In this document: positions 17,923-29,650 of the stretch, piece after piece
Layout of the letters: every line of letters starts with the position of its first letter
Position numbering within the stretch: position 1 is the first letter of the stretch
DNA from: CAZSAT01 sp964604675
Lineage (GTDB): Bacteria > Myxococcota_A > UBA796 > CAJQPC01
Direction: 5' to 3'
Length of the DNA: 64,000 nucleotides
Assembly (NCBI GenBank): GCA_964604675.1
Contig: CAZSAT010000006.1
Location: 38,811-102,810, forward strand
Program-made: the position numbers and the translations under genes
The notes under the pieces: generated by a model
Seen by the model: the letters and a program-made list of their open reading frames with translations, nothing else
Database searches by the model: none
What the model was told of the DNA's origin: nothing

Positions 17923-19707
17923 CTACGCGCTCCGGGTCAGCTCGCACCCACGCAGCTCCCAGTCGCCTTCGTCGACCCGCACGACGAGCGGGTCGAGGGT
18001 CTCGAGTCGGTAGCCGCGGATCGCGAGATCGGCGGGAGCGTCGCCCTCGAGCGCCACCAGGCGCTGTCCGGCGGCCTCGCGCACCAGGTCGTGCACGGTC
18101 ACCGAGGCGCCAGGTCCGGCTTCGACGATCAACGCAGCGGCGCCGCGCAGGTCGACGTTGTGCAGGTGGACGTCGCCGTCGACGCGGAGGTGGCAGCGGT
18201 TGGACAGCTTGACCCCCTGCACGCGCGCGTCGAGCTCGTCCACCGTGAGGGCGAAGTCCGGCCCGAGCGACACGCGCGCGCCTCCATCGGTGGGGATGTC
18301 GAGCCACGACTCGCTCTCGGGCTCCTGCAGCACCGCGCCGCACGCCGCGAGTCGCCGGCGTCCCGCTTCGTACCAGTCGTCTTCCGCGCTGGCTCCGCAC
18401 TCGGGCGGCTTGCCCGCGCGGGCCTTGGCCTGGGCATCCGCGAGGGCGTTCTTGTCGGCCGAGAACACCATGCGGCGGTCGAAGATGGTGACGCCCACCC
18501 GCTCCCCGCGCTCGAAGAGCTTGGGCAGATCCTGCATCATCGTCTCGAGCCGGGTGGGCTTCTTGAAGACCCTTCGCTCGGCGTCCGCGTACTTGGGGTT
18601 CACGAACTCGGCGATGATGCCTTCGCTCTGCTCGAGCACGGTGAGGTAGGGCTCGAGCTCGATCATCAGGCTGTTGGTGTTGCCTGGGAAGGGGCTCAGG
18701 CCGGACGGGCCACCGGTGTCTCCGTCGTGTCCGGCGGCACGGAGCAGCGCGTCGAGCTGGTTGTACTCCACGTTGACGGTGAGCTCGCGCTCCGAGGAGA
18801 CCAGACGCGTCAGTGCCCCCACCGCCTCGCCCGCCACGCGCGGCACCGCCACCGTGTTGAAGGCGAGCTGCCGCTCGACGGACACCCCGAGGGTGGGGAG
18901 CAGGGAGTGCACGACCTGGGCATTGGTGTCCTGCACGAACGCGAGGTGGGTGACCCCACGCTCGCCGAGCCGCCGAGCGGTGCCCGACCGGTGCAGGAGC
19001 ATGTGCACGTCGCCGTGGCCGTGAGGCTTGAGCTGCAGGGCATAGGGCCCGCTGGTGGCCAGGCGCGCGTCGTTGTCGGCGAGCGCGGGCACCAGCTCCT
19101 GGCGGAGCACCGTGACGCCGTCGCGCCCGAGGCCCAACCAGCCGTGGCGTTCGAGGCTGGCCATGGTGGGCTCGTGGGTGTCCCCGCTGGTCATGATCAC
19201 CAGCGGGGGACGCCGGCCCGTGCGACGTCCCGCCGCTCGGATCCAGGCGCCGTAGAGCTCGAGGTAGGTCTGGTTGCTGGTCAGATCCACCCGGATGTCG
19301 ACCTTGATGCCGGGGAAGCCCAGGCGCTCCCCCAGGCCACCGGCCACCAGCACGACCGCCAGCCCGCCGGCGTGCTCCAGCCCGAGCTGCTCGTAGCGGC
19401 GCAAGGTCGTGTCGAGGCTCGACAGGTCCACCGTCTCGGGCTGCGTTGGAGCGAAGCCGTCGTAGGGGTTCGCGCCTGCGCGGGCATCGGCCAGCAGCGC
19501 CCGGGCGTTCGAGATGTAGGCGGCCAGGCCACCTGGGTAGGCATCGTCGGCCTCGGACAACTGCCTCAACAGATCCTTCTTGTCGGCGTCGTGTTCGCCG
19601 GGGTCGGCCCACGCGGTGAACAGGTGGCCTTGGCCGAGCTCGTCCATCGCGTGGAGGAGTGCTCGCTGATCGGGGCCGAAGACGTCGGCGTCGAGGTGGC
19701 GCTGCAT
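17923..19707 (-). CDS. UDP-sugar pyrophosphorylase-like nucleotidyltransferase (plant USP type)
   Basis: A 594-residue cytoplasmic nucleotidyltransferase that should make UDP-sugars from UTP and sugar 1-phosphates. The nucleotide-binding loop VVLVAGGLGERLGFPGIKV (118-136) and the substrate motif QLKPHGHGDVHMLL (225-238) closely follow the broad-specificity UDP-sugar pyrophosphorylases known from plants and trypanosomatids, more than bacterial GalU or GlmU. SGLSPFPGNTNSLMIEL and the downstream FVNPKYADAERRVFKKPTRL keep family layout. The C-terminal 150 residues look like a left-handed beta-helix/oligomerisation region. It starts at the ATG at 19707. Whether it prefers glucose, galactose, arabinose or glucuronate cannot be read from sequence. 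It may feed the polysaccharide island further along; that is inference. Confidence 0.85.
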   Translation of the reverse strand: MQRHLDADVFGPDQRALLHAMDELGQGHLFTAWADPGEHDADKKDLLRQLSEADDAYPGGLAAYISNARALLADARAGANPYDGFAPTQPETVDLSSLDTTLRRYEQLGLEHAGGLAVVLVAGGLGERLGFPGIKVDIRVDLTSNQTYLELYGAWIRAAGRRTGRRPPLVIMTSGDTHEPTMASLERHGWLGLGRDGVTVLRQELVPALADNDARLATSGPYALQLKPHGHGDVHMLLHRSGTARRLGERGVTHLAFVQDTNAQVVHSLLPTLGVSVERQLAFNTVAVPRVAGEAVGALTRLVSSERELTVNVEYNQLDALLRAAGHDGDTGGPSGLSPFPGNTNSLMIELEPYLTVLEQSEGIIAEFVNPKYADAERRVFKKPTRLETMMQDLPKLFERGERVGVTIFDRRMVFSADKNALADAQAKARAGKPPECGASAEDDWYEAGRRRLAACGAVLQEPESESWLDIPTDGGARVSLGPDFALTVDELDARVQGVKLSNRCHLRVDGDVHLHNVDLRGAAALIVEAGPGASVTVHDLVREAAGQRLVALEGDAPADLAIRGYRLETLDPLVVRVDEGDWELRGCELTRSA

Positions 19708-19717
19708 GGCCCCCCAG

Positions 19718-21265
19718 CTAACCGTCGAGCTCCAGCACGCGCGCGACCAGGTCGGCGATCTCGGTGTCGCCAGGTTGTTGGCCGTAGGCGTCGAGCACCA
19801 GCTTGCGCCCCTCTTCGGCGCGTGCCCGGGTGGCTGGCGCCTCGGCGAGCACCACGCCCAGGTAGGCGATGACCCGCGGGTCCCTGGGCGCCAGCTCCGC
19901 CGCCTGCTGGAAGTAGCGCAGCGCGCGGGTGTGGTTGCCGACGGCCAGGGCGTTGCGCCCGCGCGCCAGCAGATCGGCCGGACTCAGCGCTTGCTGGCCC
20001 GCGGTCCGCTTGAGCAACTGCCGGCGCATGGCTTGTTCGAAGAGCGCCAGGATCTTCGCGGTGAGCTCGCGGGCGGCCGGATCCGCCGTTTCGTGGGCGG
20101 CGGCGTAGCGCGCCTGGTGCTTGCGGAAGGCCGCAGCGATCTGGCTCCGCGAGGCGCCCGGCTTCAGTCCCAGGAGCTCGAGGTCGTCGAGCGGTTCCAG
20201 CCGCTCGATCTCCTTCCGGATCCTGCGCAGGTTGAGCTGCTGCACGGCCGCGCGGTGCATCGGGGCTCGCTGGACCGACGGCCGGGTCTCGGCGGCCTCC
20301 GGTGGGAGGCTCGGGCGGCCGAGACCCGCTGGGGCGCGGTAGGCGCGGCGGAGGTTGTACAGGCCGAGCTCGACGAGCGCGGCGAACTCCGCGGCGACGT
20401 CGGTGGCGAGGATGTCGTGGGTGGCCAGCAGGGCGCCGAGGGTGGTGGCGGCGTCGCGGGGGGCGGTCAGCAGGCGGCGGGTGTCGTCGGACAGGGGCAA
20501 CGCATCGGCGCGGTGGCTCCCCGGGCCGCTCACCAGGAGGCTGTCGAGGCGATCGAGCACCCGCCGCTCGTCGCTGGAGGCCCGGGCCGCGACGAGGAGC
20601 TCGGATCCGAGACGGGCCCGGCGCCGTGGGGGAGGCACCACCTCTTCGCGAAAGCTCAGCTCACCGCTGCCGTAGAGGGCATCGACCACCACGGCCCGAT
20701 CGTCCCGCGACACGGCCTCGCCGGCGTGCAGGCGCGCCTTGCCCGCGTCGGTCTGGAGGACGCCGGTGCGGCTCCTGGACCAGAGCCGGGCGACGCGGGC
20801 CAGGGACATCGCGTCCGGGCGGCCCCGGGTTCGAGTGCCTGTCGACGCAGCCGGGCCTTCTTCGGGGCGGAGGTCCTCAGCTTGCGTGCCGCTCTCGGCG
20901 AGCACCTCGCGCAGCACGTCGGGGACCCGCATCACGGGAAAGGGCTTTCCGAGCACGCGCGACAGACGCAGCTCGTCCGTCCACGCTCGGGCCTGCTTGT
21001 CGTGGTCGCGCAGGTGCGCGGTCATCAACACGATCGGCAAGGCGGCCAGGCCGGCCTGTCGCCGGACGTAGCGGATCAGCTCGATGCCACTCATGCCGGG
21101 CAGCGACAGGTCGCTCAGCAGCAGGTCGGGTCGCCAGCTGTCGAGCACGTGCACCGCGGCTTCCGCCGTCTCCGAGGTGCGCACCTCGAAGCCAGCGTTG
21201 GCCAGCACGCTCTCCACCACGGTGAGGATGTAGGCATCGTCCTCGACGATGAGGATGCGCGCCAC
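19718..21265 (-). CDS. Response-regulator receiver protein with DUF4388-like, J-domain-like and TPR segments
   Basis: A 515-residue cytoplasmic signalling protein. Residues 1-120 form a CheY-like receiver: acidic pocket VEDD (7-10), phosphoacceptor in DLLLSDLSLPGMSG, and conserved Lys in LGKPF. A Ser/Thr/Arg-rich linker follows. Residues about 153-205 (LARVARLWSRSRTGVLQTDA, then GELSFREE) resemble the DUF4388/PatA-type domain common in myxobacterial signalling proteins. Around 365-410, DLELLGLKPGASRSQIAAAFRKH reads like a DnaJ-type J-domain without its HPD motif. The C terminus has a TPR (ALAVGNHTRALRYFQQAAEL). The start is a GTG at 21265, nine bases after the Rcp1-like gene, so both are probably in one operon. 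Confidence 0.85.
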   Translation of the reverse strand: MARILIVEDDAYILTVVESVLANAGFEVRTSETAEAAVHVLDSWRPDLLLSDLSLPGMSGIELIRYVRRQAGLAALPIVLMTAHLRDHDKQARAWTDELRLSRVLGKPFPVMRVPDVLREVLAESGTQAEDLRPEEGPAASTGTRTRGRPDAMSLARVARLWSRSRTGVLQTDAGKARLHAGEAVSRDDRAVVVDALYGSGELSFREEVVPPPRRRARLGSELLVAARASSDERRVLDRLDSLLVSGPGSHRADALPLSDDTRRLLTAPRDAATTLGALLATHDILATDVAAEFAALVELGLYNLRRAYRAPAGLGRPSLPPEAAETRPSVQRAPMHRAAVQQLNLRRIRKEIERLEPLDDLELLGLKPGASRSQIAAAFRKHQARYAAAHETADPAARELTAKILALFEQAMRRQLLKRTAGQQALSPADLLARGRNALAVGNHTRALRYFQQAAELAPRDPRVIAYLGVVLAEAPATRARAEEGRKLVLDAYGQQPGDTEIADLVARVLELDG

Positions 21266-21274
21266 GGGCTCGCC

Positions 21275-21727
21275 TCAGTCGCGCGGGGGCAAGGCCGCGA
21301 AGTGGAACCAGTAGCGGGTCAGGGTCTGCATCATGCCGACCAGGCCCTCGAAGCTGACCGGCTTGATGACGAAGGTGTTCGCCCCCTGGTCGTAGCAACG
21401 CGAGATCTCGTCTTCCGCCCAGGTCGTGGTGTACACGACCACCGGAATGCGCCGCGTCCTCGCGTCGGTCTTGAGCTCCCCCAGGACCTCGGTGCCCGAC
21501 TTCCGCGGCATGTTGAGGTCGAGCATGATCAGGTCGGGCCAAGGGGCATCGGCTTCGCCCTCGTAGTCGCCGCGCCGGTTCAGGTAGTCCAGCAGCTCCT
21601 CGCCATCGCGCACCCACCGCAGGGCGTAGGGCAGGCTGGCCTCCTCGATCGCTTCCTCGACGAGCAGCTTGTCGTCTGGATCGTCGTCGACCAGCAGCAC
21701 CGTGAACGAGCCGTCGTAGGCCGCCAT
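21275..21727 (-). CDS. Single-domain response regulator (Rcp1-like)
   Basis: A 150-residue stand-alone CheY-like receiver. The acidic pair is LLVDDDPDD (11-19), the phosphoacceptor Asp lies in DLIMLDLNMPRKSG, and the switch residues are VVYTTTW and VIKPVSFEGL. Insertions between beta strands (LNRRGDYEGEADAPWPDL) are typical of the Rcp1 group that pairs with bacteriophytochrome-type kinases. The ATG at 21727 has GGAGG six bases upstream. It is divergent from the histidine kinase gene at 21740, with only about 12 bases between starts, and the kinase H-box is of the same phytochrome-like type, so it is its probable partner. Confidence 0.92.
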   Translation of the reverse strand: MAAYDGSFTVLLVDDDPDDKLLVEEAIEEASLPYALRWVRDGEELLDYLNRRGDYEGEADAPWPDLIMLDLNMPRKSGTEVLGELKTDARTRRIPVVVYTTTWAEDEISRCYDQGANTFVIKPVSFEGLVGMMQTLTRYWFHFAALPPRD

Positions 21728-21739
21728 GCCGTTCCTCCA

Positions 21740-23496
21740 ATGGACTTGCTGGCATGCTACCGCAAGATGAATCGACCGCCGCCGCCGCCGTCCCAGCTCT
21801 TGGAGCGCGAGCCCTCGGGAGGTTGGGGCCAGGCCTTGCCATCGCAGGTGGTGGTGGGCCTGGTGCTGCTCGTGGTCTTCGCCGCGTTCGTGGGGGTGGC
21901 GGCCGCGCCGCTGGGCCCCGGGGCGGGTGGAGCGCTCCACCTGCTGCTCGAATGGTCCGCCTTCGTGGCGGCCTGGCTCACGGCGGTGCTCGCCGTCGTG
22001 CAGTTCCGCGTGCAGCGGGACGTGTCCGCTCCGATCCTGGCTGCGGGACTCGCCGCGGCTGGGACGGTCGACGGGTTCCAGGCGCTGGCGGCCTCGGGGC
22101 TGCTGCCGGTCGGTGACCTCGACGGATTCCTCGGGTGGAGCTGGGTGCTCTCGAGGTGCTACGCGGTCGGGATCGTGGTGGCGGGCACCCTGATGGCACG
22201 CACGTCCCGGCGCGCAGCGAGCCTGCTCGGCTTCGGCACGCTGGGCACCGCGGTGCTGATCCTCGCGGCCATGAGCTGGGGCCTGCGGGCCGCCACCCTT
22301 CCGCCGATCCACCAGAGCGGTTGGATCGCGCGCCCCTCGTCCGCGGTTCCGCTGCTGCTCCTGGCCTTCGCGGGTCCCCTGCTGCTCCGCCATCACCGCC
22401 GGGTGCGCGGGCTGTTCTCACACGCCCTGCTGCTGAGTCTCATCCCGTTGGTGGCGGCCGAGGTGCTCATGGCCAGCTCCGCCGCTCACCACGACGGCGC
22501 CTTCCACGCTGCCCACGTGCTCAAGCTGGTGAGCTACCTCGTTCCCTTCCTCGGTCTGGCGTTCGCTCACGTGCGCAGCGCCCAGCGCGAGCGGGAGGCG
22601 ATGGTCGAGCTGGAAGGAGCCCGTCGTGAGCTGCTGGAGAAGACGTGGTCGTTGGAGGCTTCCCTGAGCGAACAGGCGACCACGCTCCAGGAGGCTCGCC
22701 AGGCCGAGGACGACGCGGTGGCGCTGGCGTGGCGCCTGGGCCGCAGCAACCGCGAGCTGCAGAGCTTCGCGGCCGTGGCGGCCCACGATCTGCAGGAGCC
22801 GCTCCGGAAGCTCCAGGCCTTCTCCGAGCGCTTCGAGTCCCGCTTCGGAGAGCAGATCCCAGAAGGCGGCCGGGACTACCTCGCTCGCATGAACAAGTCG
22901 GCGGCGCGGATGCACCAGCTCGTGGGCGATCTGTTGTCGTTCTCCCGTGTGACCACCCAGGCCCGACCCTTCGCGGAGGTCGACCTCGACGAGGTGGTGG
23001 ACGACGTGCTCGATGACCTCGAGCTGCGCGTGCAGGAAACCGGGGCCGTGGTCGACGTGGGGGCGATGCCCGTCATCCGCGCGGACGCGCTCCAGATCCG
23101 GCAGGTGCTCCAGAACCTGATCGCCAACGCGCTCAAGTTCCGCAAGCCCGATGGCGCACCCGAGGTGCGCGTGAGCGCCCAGCTCCTCGACGAGAGCAAG
23201 AGCCCGATCGGCACCCGCTCCTGGCAGATCAGCGTGGCCGACAACGGCATCGGCTTCGACGAGAAGTACCTCGATCGGATCTTCGAGATCTTCCAGCGGT
23301 TGCACGGACGACAGGACTACGAGGGCACCGGCATCGGCCTGGCGATCTGCCGCAAGGTGGTCGAGCGGCACGGCGGCCTGCTCGCGGCCAGCAGCCGGCC
23401 TGGCGAGGGTGCTACCTTCCGTCTGGTGCTCCCCTTGGAGCCTCCCCCTCCCTCCGCGGCCGCAGCGGAGGATCACATGTTCACCCCGGAGTCCCC

Positions 23497-23500
<4 letters not shown>
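21740..23500 (+). CDS. Membrane-bound sensor histidine kinase
   Basis: A 586-residue transmembrane kinase. Residues about 33-275 contain seven or so hydrophobic helices, resembling the MASE3/MASE4-type integral membrane sensors. A coiled coil follows (about 280-345). The HisKA H-box is AAVAAHDLQEPLRKLQ, with phosphoacceptor His349. The ATPase domain has N box NLIANALKFRKP, G1 SVADNGIGFDE and G2 GTGIGLAICRKV. The ligand sensed is unknown. The start may be the ATG at 21740 or the ATG at 21767 (MNRPPPPP); neither has a clear Shine-Dalgarno. The stop overlaps the next gene's GTG by four bases. The likely partner is the divergent Rcp1-like receiver, judging by position. Confidence 0.88.
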
Positions 23501-24009
<509 letters not shown>

Positions 24010-24035
24010 GCGCTCACGGCGCTGCAGAGTCACGG

Positions 24036-25922
<1,887 letters not shown>

Positions 25923-25961
25923 GGGCGCCTGTGTAGCGCACCACCCTCGGGCCCGCCGCTG

Positions 25962-25967
25962 TAGGAT
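25962..25967 (+). promoter_or_regulatory. Predicted leaderless -10 element (TAGGAT)
   Basis: TAGGAT starts 11 bases before the GTG at 25973 of the FG-GAP lipoprotein gene. There is no Shine-Dalgarno outside the hexamer and no clear -35. The spacing is one base shorter than in other examples here. Confidence 0.4.
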
Positions 25968-25972
25968 GAGCC

Positions 25973-27748
25973 GTGCTCCTGTTCTACGCCATGATGGCCT
26001 GCCGGCCCGCCGGGGATGCGAAGGACGCGACCGTGGACACGGCGTGCGACGCGGTCACCGCCTGCGAGGACGCTGACGCCGACGGCTTCGGCGGGGACGT
26101 GTGCGAGGACTTCTGCGACGCGATCCCGTCGGGCTACACGACCGAGGTGGGGGACTGCGACGACGGCGACGCCAGCATCCGCCCCAACCGCAAGACGGAG
26201 CTCTGCGACGGGGTCGATCAGGACTGCGATGGCCTGGTGGACGAAGACCCGCACGACGGCGAGACCTTCTACCTCGACGAGGACGACGACGGCTGGGGGG
26301 TGAGCGAGGTGCCGGAGAACGCTTGCGAGCCGTCGGAGGACTACGTCGAGCTGGAAGGGGACTGTGACGACACCGACCCGCACGTGAATCCGGACGAAGA
26401 CGAGAGCTGCGGCAACGGCGTGGACGAGAACTGCGACGGCATCGACTGGTGCGAGGTCGAGCTCTCCGAGGTGTTCGTGGCGGCCGCCGCGGAGCGCGAT
26501 CAGCTGGGGACGGCGATCGCCGCCGGCGACCTCGACGGCGACGGGCAGACCGACCTGCTGCTCGGCGCGGACAGCACGGACGTGGGCGGCGACGCCGCCG
26601 GAACCGTGTACCTGATGACCGGTCCGGTCCGGAGCGCTCGATCGGCCAGCGCAGCCGAAGCCCAGGTGGATGGTCTGGCGTCGGCGGACTCGGTCGGGAG
26701 CTCGGCGGCTGTTGCTGGCGATCTGGACGGCGACGGCGTGGTGGATTGGCTGGTCGGTGCGCCGGGCGAGGACACCATGGGCAGCGCGGCGGGCGCGGTG
26801 TACGTGCTGACCGGCAGCGCTTCAACCCTCGACGGTGTGCCCACGGTGCTGGGCATGAACCTGGACTTCGAGGCCGGGGATCACGTGGGCTGGGTGGGTG
26901 ACCTGGACGGGGATGGCCGTGACGACCTCGCGGTCGGTGCCACGGGCGCCACCACCGACAGCACGCAGGGCGGCTCGGTCTTCGTCTTCTTCGAGGTTCC
27001 GGACGGCACCACGAACACCTGGTACGCCGACGCGAACCTGCACGCGGTGGACCACAACGTGCAGGTGGGGTCTGCGTACACCGGCGTCGGCGATCTGGAC
27101 GGCGACGGGATGGACGACATCGCCATCGGCGCGCCCTACGATCAGAACGAAGGCCTCTACGCAGGCGCGTTGTTCGTGGTCCACGGGCCCGTCACCGGCG
27201 ACGTCTCGGTCGACCGCGACGCGGTCACCTACGCGGAGAGCGACTACGACGAGCTGGGCGTGGTGGTCGAGCACGCCGGCGACGTGGACGGCGACGGACT
27301 CTCCGATCTCCTGGTCGGCGCTCGCAGCTACGACGACGGCGCGGGTGCGGTGTACGTCGTGCTCGGACCAGCCGGGGACGGTGCCCTGGATGGCGCGCTG
27401 GCCAAGGTCGTCGGGGAAGCGGGCTCGGGTGCGGGAGGGGCCGCGTCGTCGGGAGACTTCGACGGGGACGGCGAGGTGGACCTGGTCGTCGGGGCGGTCG
27501 GCGACTCCTGGGGAGGGGACAGCTCCGGAGCGGCCTACCTGGTGCCCGGCCCCCTCGGGGGCACCGTCGAGCTCTGGTCGACCGTGGACAAGATCACCAG
27601 CGGCAGCCCCTGGACCTACACGGGACGGACGGTCGGCAACGCTGGCGACCAGGACGGGGATGGCGTCGACGACGTGCTCGTCGGGGCCACGGGCGCCACA
27701 CCCGCGGGCCACCCCGAGGGCGGCGCGGTCTACCTCTTCACCTTCTGA
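25973..27748 (+). CDS. Lipoprotein with two MopE-type motifs and a seven-repeat FG-GAP beta-propeller
   Basis: A 591-residue surface lipoprotein. Signal and lipobox are MLLFYAMMACRP (Cys10). Two MopE-type metal-binding motifs follow: GDCDDGDASIRP to CDGVDQDCDG, and GDCDDTDPHVNP to GVDENCDG. The rest is a propeller with seven calcium-binding FG-GAP repeats, each carrying a DxDGDG loop: GDLDGDGQTDLLLGA, GDLDGDGVVDWLVGA, GDLDGDGRDDLAVGA, GDLDGDGMDDIAIGA, GDVDGDGLSDLLVGA, GDFDGDGEVDLVVGA and GDQDGDGVDDVLVGA. Seven repeats match the integrin-alpha-type seven-bladed fold. Calcium-dependent adhesion or ligand binding at the outer surface is likely from family knowledge. No enzyme motif is present. 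The GTG start at 25973 has a TAGGAT 11 bases upstream. Confidence 0.9.
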   Translation: MLLFYAMMACRPAGDAKDATVDTACDAVTACEDADADGFGGDVCEDFCDAIPSGYTTEVGDCDDGDASIRPNRKTELCDGVDQDCDGLVDEDPHDGETFYLDEDDDGWGVSEVPENACEPSEDYVELEGDCDDTDPHVNPDEDESCGNGVDENCDGIDWCEVELSEVFVAAAAERDQLGTAIAAGDLDGDGQTDLLLGADSTDVGGDAAGTVYLMTGPVRSARSASAAEAQVDGLASADSVGSSAAVAGDLDGDGVVDWLVGAPGEDTMGSAAGAVYVLTGSASTLDGVPTVLGMNLDFEAGDHVGWVGDLDGDGRDDLAVGATGATTDSTQGGSVFVFFEVPDGTTNTWYADANLHAVDHNVQVGSAYTGVGDLDGDGMDDIAIGAPYDQNEGLYAGALFVVHGPVTGDVSVDRDAVTYAESDYDELGVVVEHAGDVDGDGLSDLLVGARSYDDGAGAVYVVLGPAGDGALDGALAKVVGEAGSGAGGAASSGDFDGDGEVDLVVGAVGDSWGGDSSGAAYLVPGPLGGTVELWSTVDKITSGSPWTYTGRTVGNAGDQDGDGVDDVLVGATGATPAGHPEGGAVYLFTF

Positions 27749-27766
27749 CGGCGCTCTCGCGGTTCT

Positions 27767-27808
27767 GCGCAGATCGGGTGCAGGCGGCCACGGCCAGGCG
27801 ATCTGCGC
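27767..27808 (+). terminator. Ten-base inverted repeat between the FG-GAP lipoprotein and AlkP-fold genes
   Basis: GCGCAGATCG (27767-27776) is perfectly repeated inverted as CGATCTGCGC (27799-27808), with a 22-base GC-rich loop. It starts 19 bases after the stop at 27748 and ends two bases before a TTAGGT that may be the -10 of the next gene. It could end the upstream transcript or be an operator for the downstream one. No T-tract follows. Confidence 0.45.
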
Positions 27809-27825
27809 GTTAGGTCGGCGACCCG

Positions 27826-29586
27826 ATGCGTGCACCCCTGATCCGACTCGCCTGTGCTCTCGGTGTCGCCTCGGGCGCCGTCGAGGTCGCGACCCGCACC
27901 GAGCCGCGGCTCGGTCTCGGGGTGCCCGAGCTCGCCGAATGGGTCGGGCTGTCGGTGCTCATGGGGCTCGTCGTCGCCTTGGCTTCGGCGCCCGTCGCGC
28001 GATTGGCACGTCGCCTCGTGAAGGGTCGCGACGTGGGCCTGGTGCTCGCCGCGCTGCTCGCCGTGCACGCGGGGCTGGCCTGGCGGTTCGAGGTGGTGCT
28101 CAACACGCCGGTCGCCGACCCGGCGGTCTGGGGTGGGCTGGGTGGCATCGCCCTCGGGAGCCTGGCGCTCGGGCTGCTCCTCGACCCAGTGATGCGGCGC
28201 CTGGAGCGCGGTCTGTACGTGGTGGCGCTGCTGGCGCTCGTGGTGGCCGGCGTGCGAGGTCAGCCTCCGGAGGCCGCGCCGTCCGTGGCCCCGAACCTGC
28301 TGCTCGTCACCCTCGACACCACGCGCCCCGATCGGCTCGGGCCCTACGGCGGTCCCGCGTCCACGCCCACCCTCGATCGCCTCGCGCGCGAGGGCGTGAC
28401 CTTCGACCAGGCCGTGGCCAGCGCGCCGCTCACCGAGCCGAGCCACCTCGCCATCTTGAGCGGGCTCCCGCCGCACCTCTCGGGCATCGCGTCGAACGGC
28501 ACCGACCTCGGGCATCGACCGGAGCTGATCCAGCACCACCTCGCGGCGGCCGGGTACCGCACGGCCGGGTTCGTCTCGGGCTTTCCGCTGCACGGGACCT
28601 GGGGCTGGACCCAGGGCTTCGACGTCTACGACGACGACTTCGGTGTGGTGCCGGGGCTCCATCGGCTCAGCCTCGTGCGCTTGTGGGAGCAGCTGTTCCT
28701 TCCCGGCAACACGCTGCGGGAGCGGGCGGGTCGGAACACCACCGACCGTGCGCTCGCTTTCCTGGACCGTCATGCGGAGGGTCAGTGGTTCGCGTGGGTG
28801 CACCTCTTCGATCCCCACGCGCCCTACGAGGTGAGCGACGAGGAGCTGGAGGCGGCGCCCCGCGATGGCGAGCCGCTCGACCTGCCGTACTACTGGCCGC
28901 CGCCCCACCAGAGCATCACGTCGGTGGACTGGCTGGTCGACGCCTACGATGGCGAGCTGGCGCTGGCCGACAGCCTCGTCGGCGAGCTGATCGCCCTGCT
29001 CGAGGCCCGCGGCGTGCTCGACAACACCCTGGTCATCGTCACGGCGGACCACGGTGAGAGCCTCACCGAGCACGACTACCTGTTCGATCACGGCGACCAC
29101 CTCTACGACGCCTCGCTGCGTGTCCCGCTGATCGTTCGCTTTCCCGGGCGTGTCGCCGCCGGCATTCGGGTGCCCTGCCAGGTAGGCACGACCTCCATCG
29201 TGCCCACGGCCACGAGCCTCTTGAGGATCCCCTCCACCGGGGTCGACGGCCTCGATCTGTCCGACGCGTTGCTCGGCGAACCGTGCCGCGACGACCCGGT
29301 GGTCTCGTCCACCGTCGCCGGCCGCTTCGTCGAGGTGCCCCCGGTCGACCGCAGCCTCCGGAGCCGCACCCACAAGTACATCCGCCACGAAGAGGGCGAG
29401 GACGAGCTGTTCGATCTGGGCCAGGACCCGGACGAGACCCGCTCCGTGCTCGCCGAGGAGCCGGTGCTCGCGGAGCAGGTGCACGGCTTGTTGGAGCGCT
29501 ACCTCGAAGGCGCCGTCGCGACGTCGGGGCCGGAGCTGGACGATGCGTCGATCGAGGCGATGAGGGCGCTGGGGTACGTGGAATAG
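27826..29586 (+). CDS. Membrane-anchored alkaline-phosphatase-superfamily ('sulfatase') protein with Thr at the nucleophile position
   Basis: A 586-residue protein. Residues about 1-150 hold four or five transmembrane helices; the periplasmic catalytic domain follows. Metal-site motifs are LLVTLDTTRPDRLGPYG and VTADHGESLTEH. In sulfatases the activated residue sits in C/S-x-P-S-R. Here the aligned segment is PLTEPSHLAIL, with Thr in place of Cys/Ser and His in place of Arg. It therefore cannot form formylglycine and is more like Thr-nucleophile relatives such as phosphoethanolamine or phosphoglycerol transferases. The C terminus is EAMRALGYVE, a tail shared with two other proteins in this window. 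Substrate is unknown; a surface glycan is likely from the neighbours. The ATG at 27826 lacks a Shine-Dalgarno. Confidence 0.85.
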   Translation: MRAPLIRLACALGVASGAVEVATRTEPRLGLGVPELAEWVGLSVLMGLVVALASAPVARLARRLVKGRDVGLVLAALLAVHAGLAWRFEVVLNTPVADPAVWGGLGGIALGSLALGLLLDPVMRRLERGLYVVALLALVVAGVRGQPPEAAPSVAPNLLLVTLDTTRPDRLGPYGGPASTPTLDRLAREGVTFDQAVASAPLTEPSHLAILSGLPPHLSGIASNGTDLGHRPELIQHHLAAAGYRTAGFVSGFPLHGTWGWTQGFDVYDDDFGVVPGLHRLSLVRLWEQLFLPGNTLRERAGRNTTDRALAFLDRHAEGQWFAWVHLFDPHAPYEVSDEELEAAPRDGEPLDLPYYWPPPHQSITSVDWLVDAYDGELALADSLVGELIALLEARGVLDNTLVIVTADHGESLTEHDYLFDHGDHLYDASLRVPLIVRFPGRVAAGIRVPCQVGTTSIVPTATSLLRIPSTGVDGLDLSDALLGEPCRDDPVVSSTVAGRFVEVPPVDRSLRSRTHKYIRHEEGEDELFDLGQDPDETRSVLAEEPVLAEQVHGLLERYLEGAVATSGPELDDASIEAMRALGYVE

Positions 29587-29650
29587 TCGGGCGCAGGCGG
29601 TCGAGCTGCACAAGCCAAGGGCCTGTCAGCGTAGGTTTCCGCGCGGACGC

